Assembly (NCBI GenBank): GCA_947589605.1
Contig: CANQBR010000007.1
Coordinates: 1-59,946, forward strand
Source: an uncultured Phascolarctobacterium sp.
GTDB lineage: Bacteria; Bacillota; Negativicutes; Acidaminococcales; Acidaminococcaceae
Reading direction: 5' to 3'
DNA length: 59,946 nt
Positions within the stretch are counted from its first letter, which is position 1, and every line of letters begins with the position of its first letter. The position numbers were made by a program, and so were the translations under genes. The notes under the pieces were generated by a model that had not been told where the DNA came from, searched no databases, and saw nothing but the letters and a program-made list of their open reading frames with translations. Positions 19,418 to 27,320 of this stretch are shown here, one piece after another.

Positions 19418-20560
19418 TTGGCTAAAAGAGATTACTACGAAGTCCTGGGGGTGAGCAGAACTGCCACCCAGGCCGAATTGAAAAAGGCTTTTTACAAGCT
19501 GGCCAAGCAGTATCATCCCGATACTCACCCCGGCGACAAAGAGGCCGAAGCTAAATTCAAAGAAGCCAACGAGGCCTATCAGGTGCTCTCCGATGACGAG
19601 AAGCGGGCCCAGTACGATCAGCTGGGACCGGAAGCTTTCGAGCAGGCCACCCAGGGAGGCGGCGGACCTCAGGGCAATCCTTTCGGCGGTTTCGGCGGCG
19701 CCGGCATGGAAGACATCTTCGATATGTTTTTCGGCGGCCAGGGCCGCAGCCGGGGCAGCGGGGCCGCCGGCCCTCAGCGGGGCGGCGATCTGCGCTTCGA
19801 TCTTGAGATATCCTTCGAAGAAGCTGCCTTCGGCGTGGAGAAGGAGATCAACATTTACAGAGAAGAGATTTGCGACCATTGCCACGGCAGCGGAGCAGAG
19901 CCCGGCTCTAAAGTGGAGACCTGCAGCGAGTGCCACGGCAGCGGCAGCGTGCGCTACACGCAAAACACCATGTTCGGTCAAATGGTGAGCGAACGGGTGT
20001 GCCCCAAGTGCGGCGGCGAAGGCCGCATCGTCAGCCAGCCTTGCAAAGAGTGCCGAGGCAAAGGCACCGCCAAGAAGAGCAAACGGCTGAAGGTGAAGAT
20101 ACCGGCAGGCGTGGACAACGGCTCCCGCTTAAGGGTGGCCGGCGACGGCGAGGCAGGCAGGAAGGGCGGACCCAGCGGCGATCTTTACGTTTATCTCTTC
20201 GTGCGGCCTCACAAATTTTTCGAAAGAGACGGCACCACGGTCCTGTGCGAAGTGCCAATCAACATCGTGCAGGCCAGCCTGGGAGCGGAGATCAAAGTGC
20301 CCACTTTGGACGGGCAGGTGACTATGAAAGTGCCCGAGGGCACGCAGCCCGGCAAGGTGTTGCGTTTAAAGGGCAAGGGCATACCCAGCCTGCGCACCAA
20401 AAAGCGGGGCGATCAGCTGGTGACCATCAAAGTGGTAGTGCCCACCCATTTGAACCAACGGCAGAAGGAAGCTCTGCAGGCTTTCGAAAAAACGGCCGGA
20501 GACGACATCAACCCCGAACAAAAAAGTTTCCTCAACAAAGTGAAAGACTTTTTCAAATGA
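19418..20560 (+). CDS. dnaJ: Chaperone DnaJ (Hsp40), TTG start
   Basis: 380 aa. J domain with HPD ([10 protein letters not shown]), a Gly/Phe-rich segment, four CxxCxGxG zinc motifs ([32 protein letters not shown]) and the C-terminal substrate domains. It stimulates DnaK ATP hydrolysis. The only sensible start giving [11 protein letters not shown] is TTG at 19418, 22 nt after the dnaK stop. Last gene of the operon, followed by a strong terminator. Confidence 0.97.
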   Translation: MAKRDYYEVLGVSRTATQAELKKAFYKLAKQYHPDTHPGDKEAEAKFKEANEAYQVLSDDEKRAQYDQLGPEAFEQATQGGGGPQGNPFGGFGGAGMEDIFDMFFGGQGRSRGSGAAGPQRGGDLRFDLEISFEEAAFGVEKEINIYREEICDHCHGSGAEPGSKVETCSECHGSGSVRYTQNTMFGQMVSERVCPKCGGEGRIVSQPCKECRGKGTAKKSKRLKVKIPAGVDNGSRLRVAGDGEAGRKGGPSGDLYVYLFVRPHKFFERDGTTVLCEVPINIVQASLGAEIKVPTLDGQVTMKVPEGTQPGKVLRLKGKGIPSLRTKKRGDQLVTIKVVVPTHLNQRQKEALQAFEKTAGDDINPEQKSFLNKVKDFFK

Positions 20561-20574
20561 AAAAGCAAAGGCAG

Positions 20575-20604
20575 AGCCCCGGCGTGCAAACGCCGGGGCT
20601 TTTT
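20575..20604 (+). terminator. Intrinsic terminator of the heat-shock operon
   Basis: AGCCCCGGCG (20575-20584) pairs with CGCCGGGGCT (20591-20600), then TTTT. Confidence 0.9.
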
Positions 20605-20702
20605 GCGATCGGTGCCACAGTTGATGCTACTGCCATAACTGCCTCAAGCACTATATTTACCGCAACTTGCATGTTTATCGCAACCGCTGTGACTGTATTT
20701 CG

Positions 20703-20724
20703 GAGCTGCCCCGGCAGCTTTTTT
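20703..20724 (+). terminator. Second, short palindromic terminator
   Basis: AGCTGCC and GGCAGCT form a perfect stem with a CC loop, followed by six T. Its distance from the dnaJ terminator suggests it ends a separate short transcript made from 20610-20700. That stretch contains internally repetitive sequence but no supported ORF. Confidence 0.65.
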
Positions 20725-20849
20725 ATTTGTCGCATGGCAGGCGACCGCAGGAAAGGCGGAAGGCCGTATAATGTAAATACGAAGAAAAAGAGAACTGCAT
20801 CAATGAGACGGGGGAGAGACAGCACATAGTTTGCGGGAGGTGTGACAAG

Positions 20850-20993
20850 ATGAGACTTACAATCTTTGATGCTATCAATGATCCCTTTTTTATTTTCTTA
20901 TTCATTTTACTTGTGCTCATAGATATGTTGCTCTGGGCAGTAAACGAGATAAAGCAATATCTTGAGAGCCGCAAGCGAGAGAAACGAAATTGA
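20850..20993 (+). CDS. 47-aa single-span membrane protein, candidate small toxin
   Basis: A small ORF with a strong GGGAGGTG ribosome site 7 nt before the ATG. The product has a short N-terminus (MRLTIFDAIND), one hydrophobic helix (PFFIFLFILLVLIDMLLWAV) and a basic tail (YLESRKREKRN). A TATAAT lies upstream at 20767-20772. Size and topology recall type I toxin-antitoxin toxins and holin-like peptides, but I recognise no specific family. A second possible small ORF (21150-21260, 36 aa, after GAGGAAGAGG) is weaker. Otherwise 20994-21374 shows nothing. Confidence 0.5.
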   Translation: MRLTIFDAINDPFFIFLFILLVLIDMLLWAVNEIKQYLESRKREKRN

Positions 20994-21374
20994 CGGATAG
21001 ACTGCGGAAAATACAGCGGACAGAGTTACAGCAGGCCGCAGATGTTTATCAGCCGTGATTATTTTAAAATGGCATAAAATATTTTACATAGACAATATTA
21101 GTCATTGCAGTTTACTGCAACGAAGGCGCAAACGGAAAGAGGAAGAGGCATGATAATCGTTAGCTTGAATATATTCCTTCTGAGAGCACGCACCGATGTC
21201 AGCAGTGAAGAGCGGTCGACTAAGAAGAGCAAGTGGTATTACAATGTTAATATATTATAGCGTGGGCAAAGTGCCGTAGCAGAGGCAGGGAGAAAACAGA
21301 TCCCTGTGTGCATCTCCGCCGATATAAAATTGTTTTTATGGTGTCGGATGCTACGTAATATTCGGGAGGAAGCA

Positions 21375-23597
21375 ATGATAGTGGATCGTGAATTTTATTT
21401 GGCTGCGTTGCTTTTTGATCTGCAAATCATTCCCGGGTTTTCACCTGCCGAATGGGTGCGCAAAAACACGAATTTCTTTAACAGCTATGTGGATGTGAAA
21501 AAGGTTTGCGCCCACTTGACTGCCGATGATGAAAGGTCCAACCTTCGTCGTGCATCGAAGTTGGCGGCAGATGCGGACAGTCAGCAGCAGAGGATAGGAG
21601 GCAACTTGTCTGCATTAAAGAGCGTGTTCAGCCGCCTCAGTTTAGAAGACAAAAACGAGGCGACCGAAACATATTATCGGCAGGGCCCTCTTACTTTGAA
21701 CAATATCTTTCCCGTAAAAGAGAGCAGAGATGTAGATGCCCGCGAGATTGTAAGATATTTAGATAAGGAACTGGAACTTTTGGCAAAGGCGCCACCTCAA
21801 GATTTTGCGGCGCTCGTGAGCAATTTGGATCTGTGTTTTCGGCGTCAACTGTGGGCTGTGCCTTCTGCCTCGGGATCGAATGCAGATGTCTCTCTTTACG
21901 ATAGGATGCGCATCACGGCGGCCATCGCCTTTTGTTTGGAGGCAACGCCGACAAAAGCAGAAGAGCCCTATCTTCTTATGGCGGCGGATTTCTCCGGGAT
22001 CCAAAATTATATTTTTGCGGTGGCCGGGACCAACGTAAAGGGCGTGGCCAAACGATTGCGGGCAAGATCCTTCTTGGTAGATGCCATGATCCAGACTTTA
22101 GCTTATCGTATTTGCGATGCTGCGGAGATACCTTACGGCAATATCCTGATGCTCAGCGGCGGCAAGTTCTACTTGCTTTTGCCCAATACGACCGAAGTTG
22201 CGGCGAAGGCGGAAGAGATCGAAAAAGAAACAAGTGAATATCTGTACCGTAATTTTGCAGGAGAGATCTCCGTCAACATGGCAAAACTGTCTTTCGGAAA
22301 CAAAGGACTGCGAGATTACAGCGATACTGTCACCGAATTGTCGCGGCTATTGAGGATAGAGAAAAACAGACCCTTCCAATCTGTATTGAAGGGGCAGGAA
22401 GGTTGGAGAGAAGAAGAGTTCTTCCTTGTCAAAAATCTGACAAAAAAACATTCTTGCCCATCCTGCGGCCGGGCCTTGGTGCCGCAGGGAGAAGAAGTTT
22501 GCGCTCAGTGCAGGGCACAAGAGGAGATCGGCGGCCGGCTGGCCAATGCAGACAGCATTTGGTTCAGCCGTGAAAAAGGTGAATACGAACTGTGGCCGGG
22601 GTACTGGCTCAGTTTCTCCGAGCAACAGGCACGGGGTGCGCTCATAAGAGCGGAACTGCTGAACAAATGGGAGCCGCAGGCTAACATGACTCGCTATCCG
22701 TTGGCTGTGCGCCTTATGGCCAATCATTTGCCCAAGAAAGGAGCGGAGCCGCTCACTTTTAACGATCTGGCGGAGAAGGCAGCAGGCACTAAACGTTTGG
22801 CTGTGCTTAAGGCAGATGTGGATAATTTGGGCTATCTTTTCGCCGACGGCTTAAGAGAAAAGGAGAAGAGTTACGGAACTATCTCCAGGCTCGCTTCCCT
22901 TTCGCGGCTTTTGGAGCAGTTCTTCGCAGGTTATATCGGCTACTTGCTGGAAAAAGATTTTGAGGACGTGTACAGTGTTTTTTCCGGCGGCGACGATCTT
23001 TTTTTGATAGGGCCTTGGGACAGAATGCCGGAGTTGGCGCTGTGCATCGAGCAAGCTTTCGAACGCTTTACCGGTAACAATCCCTGCGTTACCCTTTCCG
23101 CTGCTATTTGTATCGCAGGGGCCAAGACCAATATCGCCCTCTTGGCAGATAAGAGCGAAGAGGAACTGAAGCGAGTCAAAAACAGTGTGCCGCAAGTTCT
23201 CTACCCGGACAAGACGGGCAGAAACGGGATAGCCTTCATGGGCGAGATCTTCTCGTGGAAGGATTTTGCAGACCAGTTGCAAAACGCGGAACTGCTCTTG
23301 CCCCACGTGGCAGCTATCAACACAGCTCTTTTACGGCGAATAACGACCTACAGTGAAATGTATCGGCGCTTTCTTCTGGATCATGATGTTATGGGGCTGA
23401 TGTTCGAACCTTTGTTCCATTACGACAGGGCCAGAAACTATGATAAAAACTTGCCGGCGGACTTCGTGCGTTATGCGGAAAATTTGACGAAGAATGCGGC
23501 CAACTACAATGAACCAAAAAAAGATCTGTATTTTGCAAAAATTGTCATGACCTGTGTTTTGAATAGGACCAAGGAGGTGCGTGAAAATGGCAAATGA
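21375..23597 (+). CDS. csm1: Type III-A CRISPR Cas10/Csm1 with degenerate HD domain
   Basis: 740 aa. N-terminal HD-like region (about residues 1-185), first palm (LLMAADFSGIQNYIFAVAG, KRLRARSFLVDAM, LSGGKFYLLLPNT), a four-Cys zinc finger near residues 361-380 (CPSCG...CAQC), and the second palm with GGDD at 538-541 (VYSVFSGGDDLFLIG). GGDD makes cyclic oligoadenylates when target RNA binds. The HD motif normally read HD near the N-terminus is F14-D15 (LAALLFDLQ), and the later conserved SLYDH reads SLYDR (173-177), so ssDNA cleavage is probably lost. ATG 21375 follows GGGAGGA. Heads csm1-2-3-4; overlaps csm2. Confidence 0.95.
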   Translation: MIVDREFYLAALLFDLQIIPGFSPAEWVRKNTNFFNSYVDVKKVCAHLTADDERSNLRRASKLAADADSQQQRIGGNLSALKSVFSRLSLEDKNEATETYYRQGPLTLNNIFPVKESRDVDAREIVRYLDKELELLAKAPPQDFAALVSNLDLCFRRQLWAVPSASGSNADVSLYDRMRITAAIAFCLEATPTKAEEPYLLMAADFSGIQNYIFAVAGTNVKGVAKRLRARSFLVDAMIQTLAYRICDAAEIPYGNILMLSGGKFYLLLPNTTEVAAKAEEIEKETSEYLYRNFAGEISVNMAKLSFGNKGLRDYSDTVTELSRLLRIEKNRPFQSVLKGQEGWREEEFFLVKNLTKKHSCPSCGRALVPQGEEVCAQCRAQEEIGGRLANADSIWFSREKGEYELWPGYWLSFSEQQARGALIRAELLNKWEPQANMTRYPLAVRLMANHLPKKGAEPLTFNDLAEKAAGTKRLAVLKADVDNLGYLFADGLREKEKSYGTISRLASLSRLLEQFFAGYIGYLLEKDFEDVYSVFSGGDDLFLIGPWDRMPELALCIEQAFERFTGNNPCVTLSAAICIAGAKTNIALLADKSEEELKRVKNSVPQVLYPDKTGRNGIAFMGEIFSWKDFADQLQNAELLLPHVAAINTALLRRITTYSEMYRRFLLDHDVMGLMFEPLFHYDRARNYDKNLPADFVRYAENLTKNAANYNEPKKDLYFAKIVMTCVLNRTKEVRENGK

Positions 23598-24078
23598 CTA
23601 TGGCAGAGGCAGCTATTATAAAAACCAAAGCAGACAAGGGGGACAAAACTTCCAACATAGTGGCGGTCAAGCCTCCGCCGCTCTGCCGGAGGGTTATTTG
23701 AAGGACGGCTATTTCTGTCAGTATAATTCTGGCGGAGAGACACGCATGTTACTGAGGCGGGAGTACATAGTTGACTATCCTAAGAAGATCGCCGTTGCTC
23801 TGGAGGATAAAGAAAAAAACAAACCCGCTCAGTTACGGAAGTTTTACGATCATTGCATCGCAATGCAGGCCAGGATGGCGAGCAAAAAAAGCTTTAAAGA
23901 GATAGAAAGCGAACTGTGCCGTCTTCTGCCTTTTGCCAAATATGCGCAGGCGCGCAAAAAGGTAACTGAAGTTTTTGTACAGTTCATCGAGAAAAATTTA
24001 GACTATGTTAAAGATGAAAAATCATTTAATGCTTTTGTGAAACATTTTGAGGCGGTAATCGCCTTTGTGAAAAAATAA
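23587..24078 (+). CDS. csm2: Type III-A Csm2 small subunit
   Basis: 163 aa. A Gly/Gln-rich disordered N-terminus (residues 1-40), then a helical domain: QLRKFYDHCIAMQARM, CRLLPFAKYAQARKKV, FNAFVKHFEAVIAFVKK, typical of Csm2. It lines the filament and contacts target RNA. ATG 23587 lies within the csm1 3' end (11-nt overlap) with AAGGAGG upstream, indicating coupled translation. Confidence 0.88.
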   Translation: MANDYGRGSYYKNQSRQGGQNFQHSGGQASAALPEGYLKDGYFCQYNSGGETRMLLRREYIVDYPKKIAVALEDKEKNKPAQLRKFYDHCIAMQARMASKKSFKEIESELCRLLPFAKYAQARKKVTEVFVQFIEKNLDYVKDEKSFNAFVKHFEAVIAFVKK

Positions 24079-24140
24079 TTGCTCTGCAGCCTTGCGGCTG
24101 ACGTGGGGAGCAGCATAAAAATAACAGGAGGGTGAAAACC

Positions 24141-24842
24141 ATGTGCGCATGGAGATTAGAGAAGATAGTATCTTTCAAAGGAACGATAGAGTGCGTCACC
24201 GGCATCTCCATTAAAAGCGGGGCCAATGACCTGGGTATCGGCGGCGCCGACAGCGAGGTGATCAAAAATCCGTTGACAAGAGAACCCTATCTGCCGGGCT
24301 CCAGTTTAAAGGGAAAGATGCGTTCTCAGTTGGAGCTAGCCTATGGAAAAACATCTGGAGATAATGGCGCAAATCCCTGCGGTTGTGGGAAACGTGAGTG
24401 CCCAATCTGTACCATATTTGGCGCTCACTCTAACACCAAAGTTGCTTGCGGACCTACTCGTATCTTGGTGCGTGACAGTGTGTTTACAGAGGTTTTCAGA
24501 CAAAAGTTCTACGAACATATTTTAGAATCAGGAAATGCATTGGAAGTGAAAGCGGAGAATATCATAGACCGCAGCAGCGGTAAGGCCAAGAACCCTCGCT
24601 CTATGGAGAGGGTGCCGGCCGGGGCCGAGTTCACTTTGGATATCCAACTGCAGATCTTTGAAGGCGATAATGAGACCGACATGGTGGAAACAGTCAAGAA
24701 CGGTCTGGCTTTGGTGGAGCAATCTTATCTTGGCAACAGCGGTTCCAGAGGCTATGGGCAAGTGAAGTTCCATTACGAGATCAGTGAAAAGAGCGTTGCC
24801 GTTGACGGTAAGAAGATAACTATAACCAACAAAGAGGTGTGA
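24141..24842 (+). CDS. csm3: Type III-A Csm3 backbone RAMP and target-RNA nuclease
   Basis: 233 aa. IKSGANDLGIGGADSEVIKNP then EPYLPGSSLKGKMRSQLE is the Csm3 signature. D37 in GGADSEV aligns with the catalytic Asp that cuts target RNA every 6 nt, so target cleavage is probably retained. A Cys cluster CGCGKRECPICTIFG is the usual zinc-like site. It forms the multi-copy backbone on crRNA. The ATG at 24141 follows GGAGGG. Confidence 0.93.
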   Translation: MCAWRLEKIVSFKGTIECVTGISIKSGANDLGIGGADSEVIKNPLTREPYLPGSSLKGKMRSQLELAYGKTSGDNGANPCGCGKRECPICTIFGAHSNTKVACGPTRILVRDSVFTEVFRQKFYEHILESGNALEVKAENIIDRSSGKAKNPRSMERVPAGAEFTLDIQLQIFEGDNETDMVETVKNGLALVEQSYLGNSGSRGYGQVKFHYEISEKSVAVDGKKITITNKEV

Positions 24843-24844
24843 CC

Positions 24845-25816
24845 ATGGCTTTATACAGAGCCACGATACAGCCCTTAGGGCCGCTGGCTTCACCGTTGCA
24901 GAGCGACACTCTTTTCGGAGCCTTTTGCTGGAGTTGGCTGCGGCTGCACGGTGCAGAAGACTTGAAGGAAGAGATAATAGATTTTTCTCTCATCGGCGAA
25001 CCGCCCGTCGTCTTTTCCAACGGCTTTCCTCATGATGGTCTGCCGCTGCCTTTCGGTTGTTATGACAGAGCCGCCGGTTTTCAGAGATCAACGGAGAAGA
25101 GAGAACGGCTGCGGGCTTATCAACGCAATAAGAAGCTGAAGGGCGCACGCTATGTGTCGAGGCAGGCCTTTTTGCGCATCAAAGCAGGGGAGTGGGAAGG
25201 CTTCACCGATGAATTGGCAGCGGAAGCCGGCAGCGAGGAGACCACCATCCACAATATGGTCAGCAGGGAAAGCGGCACTGTGGAAAATATCGATGGGGCC
25301 GGCAATCTTTTCGGCAGCGACCGCCGCTTTTTCTCCCACGAGCAGAAATTTGACATTTATATATTGAACGAATTGCCCTTTGAGCAAATGAGGGAGGCGC
25401 TGGAGCTGATGCTGGACCTGGGCATAGGGGCCGACAAATCATGCGGCTGCGGCAGCTTTCGTCTGCTGACTTTAGAAGAAGAGGAAGAATTGCAAAAGAT
25501 ACCCCCCGGGGCGAATGGGTTTGCAGCTCTTTCCAACTTTTTGCCGGCGGCCGGCGATCCTATAGAAGGCTGGTATCAAACATTGGCTAAATATCCACGC
25601 TTGGACAGAGAAATGGCAAGCGGCGATGCGCCTTTCAAACGGCCGATGTTGATGCTGAAAGCGGGGAGCATGTTCCTGACGGAAAAGCCGCAGTTGCGGT
25701 ACGGACGCTGTGTGACCGGCATTGCCGCCGTACCCGAACCGGTCACTGCCAACTGCTGCACCATAGCGGTGCCGATGACTATACCAAAAGAGGCTCTGGC
25801 CGAGGGAAGACCATGA
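24845..25816 (+). CDS. csm4: Type III-A Csm4 (crRNA 5'-handle-binding RAMP)
   Basis: 323 aa. Begins MALYRATIQPLGPLASPLQSDTLFGAFCW, the common Csm4 opening (SDTLFGA); a glycine-rich GADKSCGCGSFRL loop and a late KRPMLMLKAGSMF block complete the pattern. It caps the 5' handle of crRNA and contacts Cas10. The ATG lies at the csm3 stop. The csm4 stop overlaps the ATG of a 13-codon ORF (MSYLLIEEDIVFL, 25813-25854), the only thing left where csm5 normally sits. Confidence 0.9.
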   Translation: MALYRATIQPLGPLASPLQSDTLFGAFCWSWLRLHGAEDLKEEIIDFSLIGEPPVVFSNGFPHDGLPLPFGCYDRAAGFQRSTEKRERLRAYQRNKKLKGARYVSRQAFLRIKAGEWEGFTDELAAEAGSEETTIHNMVSRESGTVENIDGAGNLFGSDRRFFSHEQKFDIYILNELPFEQMREALELMLDLGIGADKSCGCGSFRLLTLEEEEELQKIPPGANGFAALSNFLPAAGDPIEGWYQTLAKYPRLDREMASGDAPFKRPMLMLKAGSMFLTEKPQLRYGRCVTGIAAVPEPVTANCCTIAVPMTIPKEALAEGRP

Positions 25817-26079
25817 GCTATCTGCTGATCGAAGAAGATATTGTGTTTTTGTGACGAGAAGACCTACGCTGCTGTCTAATGTTATGTGCCTTCCGCGGGA
25901 AAAGATGGGGAAAGAGCTAAAAAAGCATTGATGCTCTAGGCTGTTATCTGCCTTTAAGGAGGTGAAGGATCGATATTTTCGGGAAAAATTATTCAATTAT
26001 GCGTCCAAAATAAACAATTACGTGTTGGGCTGTTTGAAGCAAAAAACAAGCAGCCGCAAGGTGTTTTTGAATCACAGCT
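25817..26079 (+). promoter_or_regulatory. Probable CRISPR leader, containing an orphan ribosome site and possible csm5 debris
   Basis: About 260 nt between csm4 and the first repeat. It lacks any ORF of csm5 size. A perfect AAGGAGGTG at about 25957-25965 has no ATG at a usable distance, as if the gene it served had been removed. The repeat-proximal 100 nt are AT-rich, as CRISPR leaders usually are. Array orientation (handle at the right end of each repeat, most divergent repeats at the right) agrees with a leader here. Confidence 0.5.
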
Positions 26080-26576
26080 ATCTGAAAGGAACATCCAATA
26101 AAACAAGGATTGAGACTTACTTTATCGGGAGTTTCAAACTTCTCAATAACCGCCTTTTATCTGAAAGGAACATCCAATAAAACAAGGATTGAGACAGAGC
26201 CCAATCATCGGGTATCTTTACAGCCTGCGAGATCTGAAAGGAACATCCAATAAAACAAGGATTGAGACTCGTCAACGACGATAACATCACCAACATGGCC
26301 AACACCGTCTATCTGAAAGGAACATCCAATAAAACAAGGATTGAGACCACGAGCCTCAGAAGAATCCCAAACGATAGTACCGAGGATCTGAAAGGAACAT
26401 CCAATAAAACAAGGATTGAGACTTAACAAGGGTGATGCCACTAACGAGAACTCTTTTTCTCTATCTGAAAGGAACATCCAATAAAACAAGGATTGAGACC
26501 CTAACTCAGCTTTAGTGGCTTTAATAACGGCAGTCTTAGATCTGAAAGGAACATCCAATAAAACAAGGATCGAGAC

Positions 26577-26971
26577 ACTTGCTTACGGTGTGTTCGCAAC
26601 ATTCTGCGTTGCGCATTTCGTGAGAGAGAAAGTTTACATAAAGATCGGTGAATGACAAATGGAATTTGCAATTGCGTTCTTCGTTGTCGTTGCATGGTAT
26701 GTAATAAGCACATCATTAGCGGGGCATGCTTACAACAAGATGACGAAACAAAACCGCTCTCTCTTTTGGAAAGTGTTTGAATGTGTCGGTAACTTGCTGA
26801 GTATCGGCAGACCTATCGTGTGGGTTGTCGGGATTATTGCGTCTGGTATCGGCTTGGGGAAATACGACAGCGCAATTCCCATGTTCGCTTTCTTAGGCTG
26901 TCTTGTTATAATCAATATCTTCGATGATATGTGGCACAGGCACATGTAAAGGAGCATTAAAATGGCGAAAT
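26577..26971 (+). other. 395-bp foreign-looking DNA segment occupying a spacer position
   Basis: Flanked directly by repeats 7 and 8. It contains in order: the last 25 codons of an ORF (LAYGVFATFCVAHFVREKV..., stop 26653-26655), a complete 96-codon gene starting 3 nt later, and AAAGGAG plus ATG GCG AAA of a third gene, cut off by repeat 8. Tight packing and common direction look like a phage or plasmid operon. This is not array debris. Confidence 0.85.
26659..26949 (+). CDS. 96-aa predicted membrane protein encoded inside the CRISPR array
   Basis: 96 aa with three likely membrane helices: FAIAFFVVVAWYVISTSLAG, IGRPIVWVVGIIASGIGLG, AIPMFAFLGCLVIINIF, ending FDDMWHRHM. It starts 3 nt after the stop of a truncated upstream frame, with a weak GGTGA ribosome site. 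No family is recognised; the topology and setting suggest a small phage membrane protein. It faces the same way as the array, so it could be translated from the pre-crRNA or be silent cargo. Confidence 0.6.
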   Translation: MEFAIAFFVVVAWYVISTSLAGHAYNKMTKQNRSLFWKVFECVGNLLSIGRPIVWVVGIIASGIGLGKYDSAIPMFAFLGCLVIINIFDDMWHRHM

Positions 26972-27223
26972 ATCTGAAAGGAACATCCAATAAAACAAGG
27001 ATTGAGACCCGTAGTATTCGACCATTTCTTTCCATTTCTCATTATGGAAATCTGAAAGAAACATCCAATAAAACAAGGATTGAGACTTTTTGTTTAGCCA
27101 TGATTTGGCTCCTTTCTGCGCACGCATGGTGATCTGAAAGAAACATCCAATAAAACAAGGATCGAGACGATGACTGTGGTCGCTTCGAAAAGTTCGGTGA
27201 CCATGCTACGCTATGAAAGAGAT

Positions 27224-27301
27224 GGAGAAATATCGGAAAATGCGATCGATATTTCTCCTGTTTGCATATAAAGAAAAAGAGCCTTTCTCGGGAAAGGCTC
27301 A
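27224..27301. other. Two hairpins separating the array from csm6
   Basis: GGAGAAATATCG (27224-27235) pairs with CGATATTTCTCC (27247-27258), and GAGCCTTTC pairs with GGAAAGGCTC (about 27280-27301). Neither has a long T-run, so they may be processing or attenuation structures rather than full terminators. Confidence 0.5.
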
Positions 27302-27320
27302 TAAAAAGGAGACCGGCATC

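Larger units (their letters stand above)
26080..27168 (+). CRISPR. CRISPR array: ten 37-nt repeats, interrupted by a 395-bp segment
   Basis: Repeats begin ATCTGAAAGG and end GGATTGAGAC; starts at 26080, 26159, 26232, 26311, 26386, 26463, 26540, 26972, 27050, 27132. Normal spacers are 36-45 nt (42, 36, 42, 38, 40, 40, then 41, 45). Between repeat 7 (ends 26576) and repeat 8 (26972) lie 395 nt. Repeats 7 and 10 share a T-to-C change in the handle (ATCGAGAC); repeats 9 and 10 share G-to-A (GAAAGAAAC). The 3' octamer ATTGAGAC is the expected crRNA 5' handle, so transcription is rightward. No cas1 or cas2 is nearby. Confidence 0.98.

Noticed and set aside
25962-26180. 72-codon ORF (KDRYFREKLFNYASKINNYV...) as a csm5 or cas2 remnant
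   Set aside because: Its GTG is part of the ribosome-site sequence, it runs into the first CRISPR repeats, and it lacks Csm5 or Cas2 motifs.
26205-26558. Minus-strand ORFs across the CRISPR array with a repeated SQSLFYWMFLSD-type peptide
   Set aside because: They are antisense translations of the CRISPR repeats, not a repeat protein.
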